From Saprospiraceae bacterium (GTDB lineage Bacteria; Bacteroidota; Bacteroidia; Chitinophagales; Saprospiraceae): 64,000 nt of DNA. Below are positions 18,094 through 26,289 of this stretch, piece by piece. The notes below the pieces were generated by a model. The model searched no databases, was not told the origin of the DNA, and saw only the letters and a list, made by a program, of their open reading frames with translations. Positions within the stretch are counted from its first letter, which is position 1. Each line of letters begins with the position of its first letter. The translations under genes were made by a program, and so were the position numbers. Where the stretch lies: assembly GCA_016715965.1 (NCBI GenBank), contig JADJXG010000001.1, positions 2,795,501 to 2,859,500 on the forward strand. The letters run 5' to 3'.

Positions 18094-18303
18094 AACAGAC
18101 ATTGGCTCTGGCTTCTTGGCCTTCCGGGTGGTTCGTTTGACCAAATATATGCACGGAGTCAGGAGCAAGTACCCAAATTCCTGAAAGTAATCAACACCCA
18201 TTTCGCAACCATTCGCAAGCTCCGCATTGTATTTGATGCCTTAGATATGAAGCTATTCTCTAAAAACACCGATACCTTTGGAGCGGCATGGGATACGTTT
18301 TAG
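18094..18303 (+). pseudogene. Reading-frame remnant, unknown
   Basis: An open frame of 69 codons with no start codon, bounded by TGA at 18091 and TAG at 18301. Its translation has protein-like composition in the latter part (FDQIYARSQEQVPKF; FATIRKLRIVFDALDMKLF; DTFGAAWDTF). It may be the tail of a decayed gene next to the tRNA integration locus. I do not recognise the family. Confidence 0.3.
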
Positions 18304-18316
18304 CAGACTTTAGAAA

Positions 18317-18849
18317 GTGGTCCCACCTGGGCTTCACGCCTCTGGCGTGATAAACTTCTCGCCCAGGCAAAATTAAATTTTCAATAAAGTGGTCCCACCT
18401 GGGCTTCACGCCTCTGGCGTGATAAACTTCTCGCCCAGGCAAAATTAAATTTTCAGTAAAAGTGGTCCCACCTGGGCTTCACGCCTCTGGCGTGATAAAC
18501 TTCTCGTCCAGGCAAAATTAAATTTTCAGTAAAAGTGGTCCCACCTGGGCTTCACGCCTCTGGCGTGATAAACTTCTCGCCCAGGCAAAATTAAATTTTC
18601 AGTAAAAGTGGTCCCACCTGGGCTTCACGCCTCTGGCGTGATAAACTTCTCGCCCAGGCAAAATTAAATTTTCAGTAAAAGTGGTCCCACCTGGGCTTCA
18701 CGCCTCTGGCGTGATAAACTTCTCGCCCAGGCAAAATTAAATTTTCAGTAAAAGTGGTCCCACCTGGGCTTCACGCCTCTGGCGTGATAAACTTCTCGCC
18801 CAGGCAAAATTAAATTTTCAGTAAAAGTGGTCCCACCTGGGCTCGAACC
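18317..18849. repeat. 73-bp tandem array repeating the tRNA 3' end (7 full units plus one partial)
   Basis: Units start at 18317, 18389, 18462, 18535, 18608, 18681 and 18754; the first is 72 bp, the rest 73 bp, nearly identical (unit 3 has CGTCC for CGCCC). Each begins GTGGTCCCACCTGGGCT, the complement of the last 17 bases of the CAT-anticodon tRNA locus at 33914-33930. The rest contains nested inverted repeats, CCTGGGC/GCCCAGG outside and TCACGCC/GGCGTGA inside, then AT-rich sequence. The partial eighth unit at 18827 switches to tRNA sequence and is attL. There are no variable spacers, so it is not CRISPR. Before integration the array lay directly downstream of the tRNA gene. Confidence 0.9.
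18823..18849. other. attL (27-bp core)
   Basis: Identical over 27 bases to 33910-33936; after the core the sequences diverge (TCAATATA here, AGGGACCC in the tRNA). The repeat array on its left is original chromosome, the integrase on its right is element. Confidence 0.88.
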
Positions 18850-18960
18850 TCAATATATTATTAAACACTAATGAACAATAACAAACACATTATCAAATAA
18901 ATATAAAAAATACAGAACTTTAATTGTTTATTCGTGGTTATTAAAAGACGTTATTCTGTT

Positions 18961-18989
18961 GCAAAAAAGGAGGCAAATAGGGTGGCAAA
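18961..18989. promoter_or_regulatory. Candidate integrase arm-type sites, left
   Basis: GCAAAAAAGGAGGCAA (18961-18976) and GGGTGGCAAA (18980-18989) both recur near the right end (33849-33869) with the order of the GGAGGCAA and GGTGGCAA cores reversed. Placement about 110-140 bp inside attL fits arm-type binding sites for the integrase N-terminal domain. Inference from repetition and position only. Confidence 0.45.
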
Positions 18990-19002
18990 TTTTAAATCAT
19001 CA

Positions 19003-20223
19003 ATGTTTTTTATGGGTAAAGTGAGAGTAGTTATTAATAAGTCAAAGAAGGATCAAATGGGCTTGTGTCCTTTAAAAGTAAGAGTGACCCAAGGAGGAGT
19101 TAGAAAAGAGATCTATTTGCCAGATATAAAGGTAAAGCCAAGCAATTGGGATTCTACCAAACAAAGACTGATCAATGATCCAATGCTAAATGTTAGAATT
19201 CAGAATACCATTATGAAGCTTAATCAGGAAATAAACAAATGTCTTGCCCAAGATATTCCAGTCTTACCTGTAGACATCCTCCAAAAAGTCCAAAGTGGTA
19301 CTATTAAGGCTACAGCTCCGGTATTAAATGCTGTTGAGTACTGTCAATCCCATTTTATGAAAAATTTATCTTTAGCATATAGCACAAGGAAAACTTACAA
19401 TAGTTTTATAAAGGTACTTAAGGAATTTGATCCCAAAATTACACTGGATAAAATGGATGTAAATTGGGCTTCTAGATTTAAAGAGTTTCTTTTAAAAGAA
19501 AAGAAATTAGGCTTATACACTATAAATACAAGACTAAAGCATGTTAAGAGTATATGCAAACATGCGTATGATAACAAGGTTATTTTAAAATACCCACTTG
19601 AAGGGTTTAAATTATCTAAAGCAACTTCTAATAGGGAGCATTTGTCCATGGAGCAACTTAGAATATTAGAGTCCATCGCACCTGATGGAACTCTAATTAA
19701 TACTTACAAAGCTTTTCTTTTTAGCTGCTATACAGGATTGAGATTTTCTGACTTAGCTACCCTCACCTATAAGAACATATTGATTTTACAAAAATCCACC
19801 GTTCCAGAATACAGGCTCCAATATCAAATGAGTAAAACTGGAAAGCAAATGAATGTGATGCTGTGTCAAAGAGCCTTGAAAATGATAAACATCAATAATG
19901 TTGGTAGTGAACTAATGGTATTTGATTTTTTATCACCCAATGATTTGGCCAAAAGCTCAGATAAAATGGCAATGAAAATTGAATCAGCCAATGCTCTTGC
20001 CAATAAGAGATTAAAGATTATTTACCAAGATGCTGGGATAAAGGATCATTTGTCTTTTCACTGCGCAAGGCACACTTTCTTTTGTATAGCCCTTGAACTA
20101 GGGGTTGACTTAATGAGCTTAAAGGAGCTTGGTGGCCATAGTGATTTAAAGGTAACCCAGGAATATCTTAAGGTAACAGACACTCGTAAAAATGAAGCAA
20201 TGTCAAAATTTGATTCAATTTAA
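19003..20223 (+). CDS. Tyrosine recombinase (integrase) of the element
   Basis: Site-specific recombinase that should integrate and excise the element at the tRNA 3' end. N-terminal arm-binding domain (about residues 5-60, VRVTQGGVRKEIYLPDIKV), SAM-like core-binding domain (110-200), and catalytic domain with a complete set: R247 (YTGLRFSD), K278/K281 (SKTGK), H353-x-x-R356 (HCARH), H379 (GGHSD) and Y388 (QEYLKV). The ATG at 19003 gives 406 residues, normal for Bacteroidota integrases; a GTG at 18934 would add 23 residues but would read through the repeated arm-like sites. Low GC compared with the restriction genes. Confidence 0.93.
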   Translation: MFFMGKVRVVINKSKKDQMGLCPLKVRVTQGGVRKEIYLPDIKVKPSNWDSTKQRLINDPMLNVRIQNTIMKLNQEINKCLAQDIPVLPVDILQKVQSGTIKATAPVLNAVEYCQSHFMKNLSLAYSTRKTYNSFIKVLKEFDPKITLDKMDVNWASRFKEFLLKEKKLGLYTINTRLKHVKSICKHAYDNKVILKYPLEGFKLSKATSNREHLSMEQLRILESIAPDGTLINTYKAFLFSCYTGLRFSDLATLTYKNILILQKSTVPEYRLQYQMSKTGKQMNVMLCQRALKMININNVGSELMVFDFLSPNDLAKSSDKMAMKIESANALANKRLKIIYQDAGIKDHLSFHCARHTFFCIALELGVDLMSLKELGGHSDLKVTQEYLKVTDTRKNEAMSKFDSI

Positions 20224-20710
20224 TATTGATCGCTTAGCAGGAAAATTCAAATATTAGAATTGAATAAATTATTGATTTCATCTCATTTTTTAATTTTAGA
20301 TTGTTATTTATTAATACATTATGTATTATGAAAATAAATATATATACTTTGTAGTATACTTCCCTTTACCTTTGAAGAACTTTGGTGCAATTGTTATCAA
20401 AGTGAAACTGATTTCTCTTGCCAAATATTTAAAAGTGCAAATATGAAATCTTAATCTTGGAATAATAATAATATGGTCTACCAAGATTAATGAAAGACCA
20501 GTAAGTTGTTCCTTAAGTGGAGGTAGTTACGGATACCTTTTTCTGAGGACTCCTGAAGGTGACAGTTTCCAAATAATAGAAGAATTTATTTTGTGGTTAA
20601 TTTTTATTAGCGGTTAACCCTATGGTATTAAATGATAGAAGAATCTGGCTATTTATTAATACCATATAGTAAGGCTGATGTTTGATTTTTTAATTTTTTA
20701 AATAAATATT
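20224..20710. promoter_or_regulatory. Intergenic control region before the HTH gene, with two inverted repeats
   Basis: Two palindromes are visible: AATACAT-T-ATGTATT at 20313-20327, and ATGGTATTAA (20622-20631) with TTAATACCAT (20656-20665) around a 24-base spacer, ending 45 bp before the HTH start codon. Either could be an operator or an excisionase site. No gene is seen. Confidence 0.4.
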
Positions 20711-20935
20711 ATGTTTTTGAAAATGTTGTCACCTGAACAAAAATGGATTAGTCAGGAGTATGCTATGGCCAAAACAGGCCTTAAAAGGACCACTCTTTAT
20801 TTAATGCGATTACGCAATTTAATAGAGTGGAGCAAAGTGGGTAGGAAAGTGTTTTACAATAACCAAAGTATTGATGAATTACTAGATCGTAATTCAAATG
20901 AATTTAATTTTAAAACCAAAAATGATGCAAAATGA
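20711..20935 (+). CDS. Small helix-turn-helix protein, excisionase-like
   Basis: 74 residues with a MerR/Xis-type winged HTH (Pfam HTH_17 style): WISQEYAMAKTGLKRTTLY as the helix pair, then SKVGRKVFYNNQSIDELL as wing and C-terminal helix. Such proteins next to an integrase usually act as excisionase (directionality factor) or as a local regulator. Its stop codon overlaps the start of a mini-ORF by ATGA, and the DUF5131 gene follows 57 bp later, suggesting one transcript. An alternative start four codons in (MLSPEQKW) is possible. Confidence 0.7.
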   Translation: MFLKMLSPEQKWISQEYAMAKTGLKRTTLYLMRLRNLIEWSKVGRKVFYNNQSIDELLDRNSNEFNFKTKNDAK

Positions 20936-21000
20936 AAAAATTTAGACATATGCTTGAAATAGATTTTAATCAATTAAAAAAAGGAGGTAATAATGATTAA
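20932..21000 (+). CDS. Mini-ORF, 22 codons, possible leader for DUF5131
   Basis: The ATG overlaps the HTH stop (ATGA) and the frame ends eight bases into the DUF5131 gene. Its Lys-Lys-Gly-Gly codons contain the unusually strong Shine-Dalgarno AAGGAGGT that precedes the DUF5131 ATG. It may only couple translation; the peptide MKKFRHMLEIDFNQ has no recognised function. Confidence 0.3.
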   Translation: MKKFRHMLEIDFNQLKKGGNND

Positions 21001-21772
21001 TACAAAAATTCCATGGGCTGAACATACATGGAATCCATGGATGGGATGTGTAAAAATGTCAGCTGGTTGTGATTATTGTTACATGCATAGAATTTTGGCA
21101 AAAAATGGAAGTAATGGTTCTATAGTGAGGCGAACTAATCCTAAAACATTCAATAGTCCAATTCAAATACTTAGAGGGTCCTTAATTTTCACATGTAGTA
21201 TGTCTGACTTTTTTATTGATGCAGCAGATCCATGGAGAGATGATGCTTGGAAAATTATTAAAAATACACCTCATCATACATATTTAATTCTCACAAAAAG
21301 AGTAGGAAGAATTAAGAATCATTTACCTTCTGATTGGGGGAATGGATATCCAAATGTAATACTAGGCACTTCTATAGAAGACCAAGCAGTAATAAACAGA
21401 ATGGTGGTTTTGTCAAATCTTAAAACGCCTGTAAGTAGTTTCAAGCTATTTATAAGTGCAGAACCATTAATTGGTCAAATAGATTTTATTCAAAATCCAA
21501 CACTTGAAGCTGCATTTGTGAAAATAGATTGGATTATAGCAGGTGGTGAGTCTGGTGATGCACCAGTAGGGACTCCAAATGTACCATTCTGTTACAGACC
21601 TTGTGACTTAAAATGGATTGATAAAATAATTGGAGATTGTAAGCTACACAATATGCCATTTTTCTTAAAACAAGTAGGGAATCATCTTGCTAGGGTACAC
21701 AAACTTAAAGACAAACAAGGTGGAAATATTAATGAATGGGATCCAAATTATCAAATAAGACAATTTCCATGA
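20993..21772 (+). CDS. DUF5131 (phage Gp37/Gp68) family protein
   Basis: 259 residues with the family signature near the N-terminus: HTWNPWMGC, then SAGCDYCYMHR, a three-cysteine cluster reminiscent of radical-SAM enzymes. Further family segments are FTCSMSDFF, ILTKRVGRI, ILGTSIEDQ, ISAEPLIG and IIAGGESG. Members occur in phages and mobile elements; the biochemical role is not established, though the fold suggests a metal-cluster enzyme. Preceded by AGGAGGT, unusual in Bacteroidota where Shine-Dalgarno sites are weak. Its stop overlaps the polymerase-like gene (ATGA), so the two should be made together. Confidence 0.85.
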   Translation: MINTKIPWAEHTWNPWMGCVKMSAGCDYCYMHRILAKNGSNGSIVRRTNPKTFNSPIQILRGSLIFTCSMSDFFIDAADPWRDDAWKIIKNTPHHTYLILTKRVGRIKNHLPSDWGNGYPNVILGTSIEDQAVINRMVVLSNLKTPVSSFKLFISAEPLIGQIDFIQNPTLEAAFVKIDWIIAGGESGDAPVGTPNVPFCYRPCDLKWIDKIIGDCKLHNMPFFLKQVGNHLARVHKLKDKQGGNINEWDPNYQIRQFP

Positions 21773-23328
21773 AAGTATTATTCCTTACAAAACAAATAGG
21801 AGCAAAAAATACTCCTAACAAGAAAGTTAGCATAAAGGATGTTACAGCAATAGTAAATATTCCTAGTAACTTGGAAATAAGGGGGCTCATTAGAGAGTCC
21901 CCTATTCCAGTTAAGCATTGTTCTGAAAATCTTAATCAACAGGCGGACAAAGTAGCATATTTAATTTCACAGATAATAGATAGGCAAGCACTTAAGAAAC
22001 AAAGTCAATTAGGTGTTGAATATGTTAGAATGAATTCAAAAATTATGCAGGAAACCATAAGAGATTATGATATTTATCTAAACTGGATGGTGAAAAATGG
22101 GATATTGGATTGGGACCCAATTTATATTCTAGGTGGGCATTCTAGAGGCTATAAACTAGGATTAAAGTACCAACAAAAGGGTATTCAGAATCATGTGATT
22201 ACTTACCCTGTATTAGTTAATAAATTAGGAAAGGGAAATATTGATGCTCATTCAAAACAAAAATACCCAAAGCTGTTACATGATCTTAAGAGCTTAACAA
22301 TAGAAAACTATAAAGGTGTAATTGAGGAGACAAATATTGGAAAATATAAACAATTGGCTTACAAAATCTCTGAATCAGAAATAAATGAAGAAATTAAAAT
22401 AAAGGTTAAAAAGAGTGTGTACATTGGAATGAATAAAAAACAGTTGAAAAATGCAATTCACAAGCGTGCTATTGATAAAATTAGCAGCTGGCAAAATGCA
22501 CTTTGTAAAATCAATGAGAAGCAATTTTACTTCAATCAGGACAAGACTTCATCTAGATTACATACCAGTGCAGTATCCATTAAAAAAGAGCTTAGAAAGC
22601 ACCTAATGATAAATGGTCAAAGATTAGTAGCCTGTGATATAAAGAATTCCCAACCATATTTCAGCACTGGCTTATTTCTAAATCCTAAAAAATTTGAAAA
22701 TATAATATTAGATTCAATACACCATTATAAAGGAACAAATCTAGATTGGGTATATGAAGCAGTCACCAATATGTTAGTAAAATTTGAAACTAGAATATTT
22801 CTTGATTCAACTAGGAATTATATCGATTTTGTTGCAAGTGGTGAATTATATGAGTTTATGGCTAAAGAATTATCAGTTTTAACTAATAAAAAATGGTCCA
22901 GAGAAGCAGCAAAATTGGAATTGTTTAAGGTATTATTTAGCCCACCTAGGTATAAAAATATCCTTGGTAGAAAAATTATGAAAAAGCATTTTCCTGAAGT
23001 TTTAAGGTTTTTTACCCTTATAAATTACGGATTCAGAAAAACTAAAGCTCAAACTTCCAATTTAAAGAATTATAGAGGTAATAGATTATCAAGAATTCTT
23101 CAAATTATGGAAAGTGAAACTGTCCTGGATGTTATTTGCAAAGAGCTGGAAAAATCTTATCCTAATATTCCTTTAATAACTATCCATGATGGAATTGCAA
23201 CTTCTATTGGAAATCAGTACATTGTTAAGTCTATTATGGAGAGAATTCTTGAAGAGGAAGTAGGGATTGCTGGTAATGTAGAAATTGAATGGGATAAATG
23301 GGGAATTGGCAGATACCCTGCATATTAA
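21769..23328 (+). CDS. Divergent family A DNA polymerase-like protein
   Basis: 519 residues from the ATG overlapping the preceding stop (ATGA); an earlier in-frame ATG at 21736 is less likely. Residues 70-160 look like a winged-helix N-terminal part (SKIMQETIRDYDIYLNWMV). The C-terminal half carries the three palm/fingers motifs of family A polymerases: motif A, D290 in VACDIKNSQPYF; motif B (O-helix), R378-x3-K382-x3-F386-x3-F390, the spacing of R754/K758/F762/Y766 in E. coli Pol I; and motif C, H473-D474 in ITIHDGIA, with Gly in place of the usual Glu. No 3'-5' or 5'-3' exonuclease domain is present. It may replicate the element or synthesise DNA for another purpose. The family assignment rests on motifs, not on a search. 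Confidence 0.68.
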   Translation: MKVLFLTKQIGAKNTPNKKVSIKDVTAIVNIPSNLEIRGLIRESPIPVKHCSENLNQQADKVAYLISQIIDRQALKKQSQLGVEYVRMNSKIMQETIRDYDIYLNWMVKNGILDWDPIYILGGHSRGYKLGLKYQQKGIQNHVITYPVLVNKLGKGNIDAHSKQKYPKLLHDLKSLTIENYKGVIEETNIGKYKQLAYKISESEINEEIKIKVKKSVYIGMNKKQLKNAIHKRAIDKISSWQNALCKINEKQFYFNQDKTSSRLHTSAVSIKKELRKHLMINGQRLVACDIKNSQPYFSTGLFLNPKKFENIILDSIHHYKGTNLDWVYEAVTNMLVKFETRIFLDSTRNYIDFVASGELYEFMAKELSVLTNKKWSREAAKLELFKVLFSPPRYKNILGRKIMKKHFPEVLRFFTLINYGFRKTKAQTSNLKNYRGNRLSRILQIMESETVLDVICKELEKSYPNIPLITIHDGIATSIGNQYIVKSIMERILEEEVGIAGNVEIEWDKWGIGRYPAY

Positions 23329-23502
23329 TCCTGATCTTAACCAATGGTTTATGGAAAATTTTAGGATCAGCCCAAGGCTTAAAATCAATATAATTTAATC
23401 ATATTATTGTATATAAATATAATATATATTATAATTAATTTAATGTTTTAAAATTTAGAGCTTTTGGTTTATTTTAAGCCCTTGAAAACCACCCAACACC
23501 AT

Positions 23503-26289
23503 ATGCCCAATCAAAATCCTGAACAAAAGGCGAGAGATCAGATTGATGCCCTCCTGACAGCCAGTGGATGGTTGATCCAGGATTTTAATAGGATAAATCT
23601 TGCTGCAGGCCAGGGCATTGCCATACGTGAATACCAAACAGATGTGGGTCCTGCTGATTATGTCCTGTTTGTAGAAGGCAGGGCTGCAGGTGTGGTGGAG
23701 GCCAAGCGCGTGGAGGATGGTGGCAAAATGTCTATGCATGAATCACAGGTGGAGGATTACTCCAGGGCTAAATTGAAATACATCAACAACGAACCCCTGC
23801 CTTTCATATACCTCAGCACAGGTGAAATAAATCGCTTTGCGGATGCAAGAGACCCCAAGCCCAGATTCAGGGAGGTATTCAGCTTTCATCGTCCTGAGAC
23901 ATTGGCCAAGTGGCTGCGCAAGGGAAAATCCCTGCGTAAGGCTCTGCATGAAGATCTGCCAACCCTCATCACAGAAGGCCTAAGGGATTGTCAAATAGAG
24001 GCCATTACCAACCTGGAAAAATCTTTTGCATCTGCGAGACCCAAAGCTTTGGTGCAGATGGCCACAGGCTCTGGGAAGACCTTTACGGCTATTACCACAG
24101 TCTATCGTCTGCTCAAACATGCAAAAGCAGAAAAGGTCTTATTTCTGGTGGACACCAAAAACCTGGGTCAACAGGCTGAAGGGGAGTTTAGAAAATACCA
24201 GCCGCAGGATGACAACCGCCTGTTTCCTGAATTGTATGGTGTCACCCGCCTGAACAGCTCTTACATCCCACAGGATAGCCAGGTGTACATCAGCACCATC
24301 CAGCGCTTGTACAGCATCTTAAAAGGCACTGAACTGGATGAATCAGCCGAAGAAGAAAATCCAGGTGAATTCTCCTCTCAGGCCAGAGAACCCATGGCAG
24401 TGGTGTACAACGAAAAATTGCCCATTGAGTTTTTTGATTTTATATTCATCGATGAATGCCACCGCAGCATTTACAACCTTTGGAAACAGGTATTGGACTA
24501 TTTTGATGCCATGCAGGTGGGACTCACCGCCACTCCAGACAACAGAACCTTTGGATACTTTAATCAAAACATTGTATCAGACTATGGCTATGAGAAAGCG
24601 GTCATCGATGGAGTGCTGGTCCCTTACAATGTGTACACCATAGAAACCCAAATCACGCAAAAAGGAGCCAGCATCAAGTTGGGTGAGATGGTGGATAAGC
24701 GCGAGCGTCTTACCCGCAAGAGGTTCTGGGAGACAGTGGATGAGGACGTGGAGTATAGTGGCAAACAACTGGACAAAGACATTGTAAATCCAAGCACCAT
24801 TAGGACCATCATACGGGAGGTAAAAGACAAATTACCTCTGATGTTCCCAGACCGTTTTGACAGCAAAGGGGAGTTTGAAGTGCCCAAGATGCTCATTTTT
24901 GCTAAGACGGACAGCCATGCAGAGGACATCATAGAGATCGTCAGGGAGGAGTTTGACGAAGGCAATGATTTCTGCAAAAAGATCACCTATCAGAGCAAGG
25001 AAGATCCCAAAACCATCCTCTCCCAGTTTAGAAATGATTATTATCCACGCATCACAGTCACCGTGGATATGATAGCCACAGGTACGGACATACGCCCCCT
25101 GGAGGTGCTTCTTTTTATGAGGGATGTGAAAAGCCGCAGTTACTACGAGCAAATGAAAGGTCGTGGTACCCGCACCTGCTCCTTGGAAGAATTGAAAAAC
25201 AAGGGTACGCCCAGTGCCAAATTTTCAAAGGACCACTTTGTGATCATTGATGCCATAGGGGTGGAACAATCCCAAAAGACAGACAGTCGCCCTCTGGAAA
25301 AAGCCCCAGGTGTATCCCTCAAGGAAGTGCTGCACCGCATAGCAGTGGGAGACCGCTCTGAGGAAATGATGAGCACCCTGGCCAATCGTCTCCTGCGTCT
25401 GGATAAACAAATCAACGAGCATGAAAAACAGGAGTTTGAGCAAAAAGCCCAAGGTCGCAACATCCCTCAGGTAGTCAGGATGCTACTGAATGCCCATGAC
25501 CCTGATACCAAAGAAAACATCAAACAGGAGGTGCACAGGGAAATGCATGGACAGGCTCCCGCAGAAATAGAAAAGGAGGTTGAAAAAAGGACACATAAGG
25601 TACTGGAGGAAGCCATCCAGTGCTTCCACAATCCAGAATTGAGGGATTACCTCGTAGATGTCAGAAAAAAGTATGACCAGATTATCGATATAGTGAACAT
25701 GGACAGCCTGACGAAGAGTGGCTGGGTGAAAGACCAGAAAGCCCATGCAGAGGAGCTGGTCACACACTTCAGAAGCTGGATAGACGAACATAAAAATGAA
25801 ATCACAGCCCTGCAGATATTCTACGACCAGCCTTATAGGCGCAGAGAGCTCAGCTATCAGATGATCAGGGACCTGAGTGAGAAAATACTCCTGGAGCGTC
25901 CTACGCTCGCTCCCATGAAGGTCTGGAATGCCTATGCAGAACTGGAGAAAGCAGTGGGCTCTCCCAAAAATGAACTGGTAGCCCTGGTAGCCCTCATACG
26001 CAGGGTGGCAGGCATCGATGAAGCCCTGACCAGCTATGACAAAACAGTGGACCGCAACTTCCAGCAATGGCTGTTTAAAAAACAGGCAGGCACCCTGAAA
26101 TTTACCAAGGAGCAAATGGAATGGCTGCACATGCTCAAGGAGCAGATCGCTACCTCCATCCATATAGAGGCTGATGACCTGGATTACACTCCCTTTGACT
26201 CCAAGGGTGGCAAGGGCAAAATGTGGCAGCTCTTTGGCGCAGAGATGGAGACAATCATTAATGAATTAAACGAGGTACTGGCGGCATGA
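23503..26289 (+). CDS. hsdR: Type I restriction endonuclease, R subunit
   Basis: ATP-dependent translocase and nuclease of the type I complex, cutting DNA whose recognition site is unmodified. From the ATG at 23503 it is 928 residues (an in-frame TTG at 23464 adds 13 unlikely ones). N-terminal HSDR nuclease core: DVGPADYVLF then VVEAKRVED (D...ExK). Helicase motifs: Walker A ATGSGKTF, DECH box FIDECHRS, motif III GLTATP, and motif VI-like QMKGRGTRTC. The C-terminal region resembles the EcoEI-type R subunit. The hsdS gene overlaps the stop by ATGA. One sampled 60-base line (24001-24060) is 47% GC, against 30% in the polymerase gene, pointing to a separate origin. Confidence 0.95.
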   Translation: MPNQNPEQKARDQIDALLTASGWLIQDFNRINLAAGQGIAIREYQTDVGPADYVLFVEGRAAGVVEAKRVEDGGKMSMHESQVEDYSRAKLKYINNEPLPFIYLSTGEINRFADARDPKPRFREVFSFHRPETLAKWLRKGKSLRKALHEDLPTLITEGLRDCQIEAITNLEKSFASARPKALVQMATGSGKTFTAITTVYRLLKHAKAEKVLFLVDTKNLGQQAEGEFRKYQPQDDNRLFPELYGVTRLNSSYIPQDSQVYISTIQRLYSILKGTELDESAEEENPGEFSSQAREPMAVVYNEKLPIEFFDFIFIDECHRSIYNLWKQVLDYFDAMQVGLTATPDNRTFGYFNQNIVSDYGYEKAVIDGVLVPYNVYTIETQITQKGASIKLGEMVDKRERLTRKRFWETVDEDVEYSGKQLDKDIVNPSTIRTIIREVKDKLPLMFPDRFDSKGEFEVPKMLIFAKTDSHAEDIIEIVREEFDEGNDFCKKITYQSKEDPKTILSQFRNDYYPRITVTVDMIATGTDIRPLEVLLFMRDVKSRSYYEQMKGRGTRTCSLEELKNKGTPSAKFSKDHFVIIDAIGVEQSQKTDSRPLEKAPGVSLKEVLHRIAVGDRSEEMMSTLANRLLRLDKQINEHEKQEFEQKAQGRNIPQVVRMLLNAHDPDTKENIKQEVHREMHGQAPAEIEKEVEKRTHKVLEEAIQCFHNPELRDYLVDVRKKYDQIIDIVNMDSLTKSGWVKDQKAHAEELVTHFRSWIDEHKNEITALQIFYDQPYRRRELSYQMIRDLSEKILLERPTLAPMKVWNAYAELEKAVGSPKNELVALVALIRRVAGIDEALTSYDKTVDRNFQQWLFKKQAGTLKFTKEQMEWLHMLKEQIATSIHIEADDLDYTPFDSKGGKGKMWQLFGAEMETIINELNEVLAA

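Larger units (their letters stand above)
16298..18316. other. Gene-poor region between antiporter and repeat array
   Basis: About 2 kb of AT-rich DNA. The only recognisable items are the MITE-like element (16794-17143) and a reading-frame remnant (18094-18303). A short open frame at 17538-17774 has no coding character and is not called. Confidence 0.6.

Noticed and set aside
18260..18442. Reverse-strand ORF through the first repeat units
   Set aside because: It is a by-product of the tandem repeat; the same peptide pattern recurs with each unit.
18317..18849. CRISPR array
   Set aside because: The whole 73-bp unit is repeated with no variable spacers and no cas genes are nearby; each unit contains tRNA 3'-end sequence.
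18317..18849. Cluster of tRNA genes
   Set aside because: Units carry only the last 17 nt of the tRNA, without D-arm or anticodon arm.
25483..26163. 226-codon antisense ORF within hsdR
   Set aside because: Mirror frame of a well-supported gene; HsdR domains fill the forward strand.
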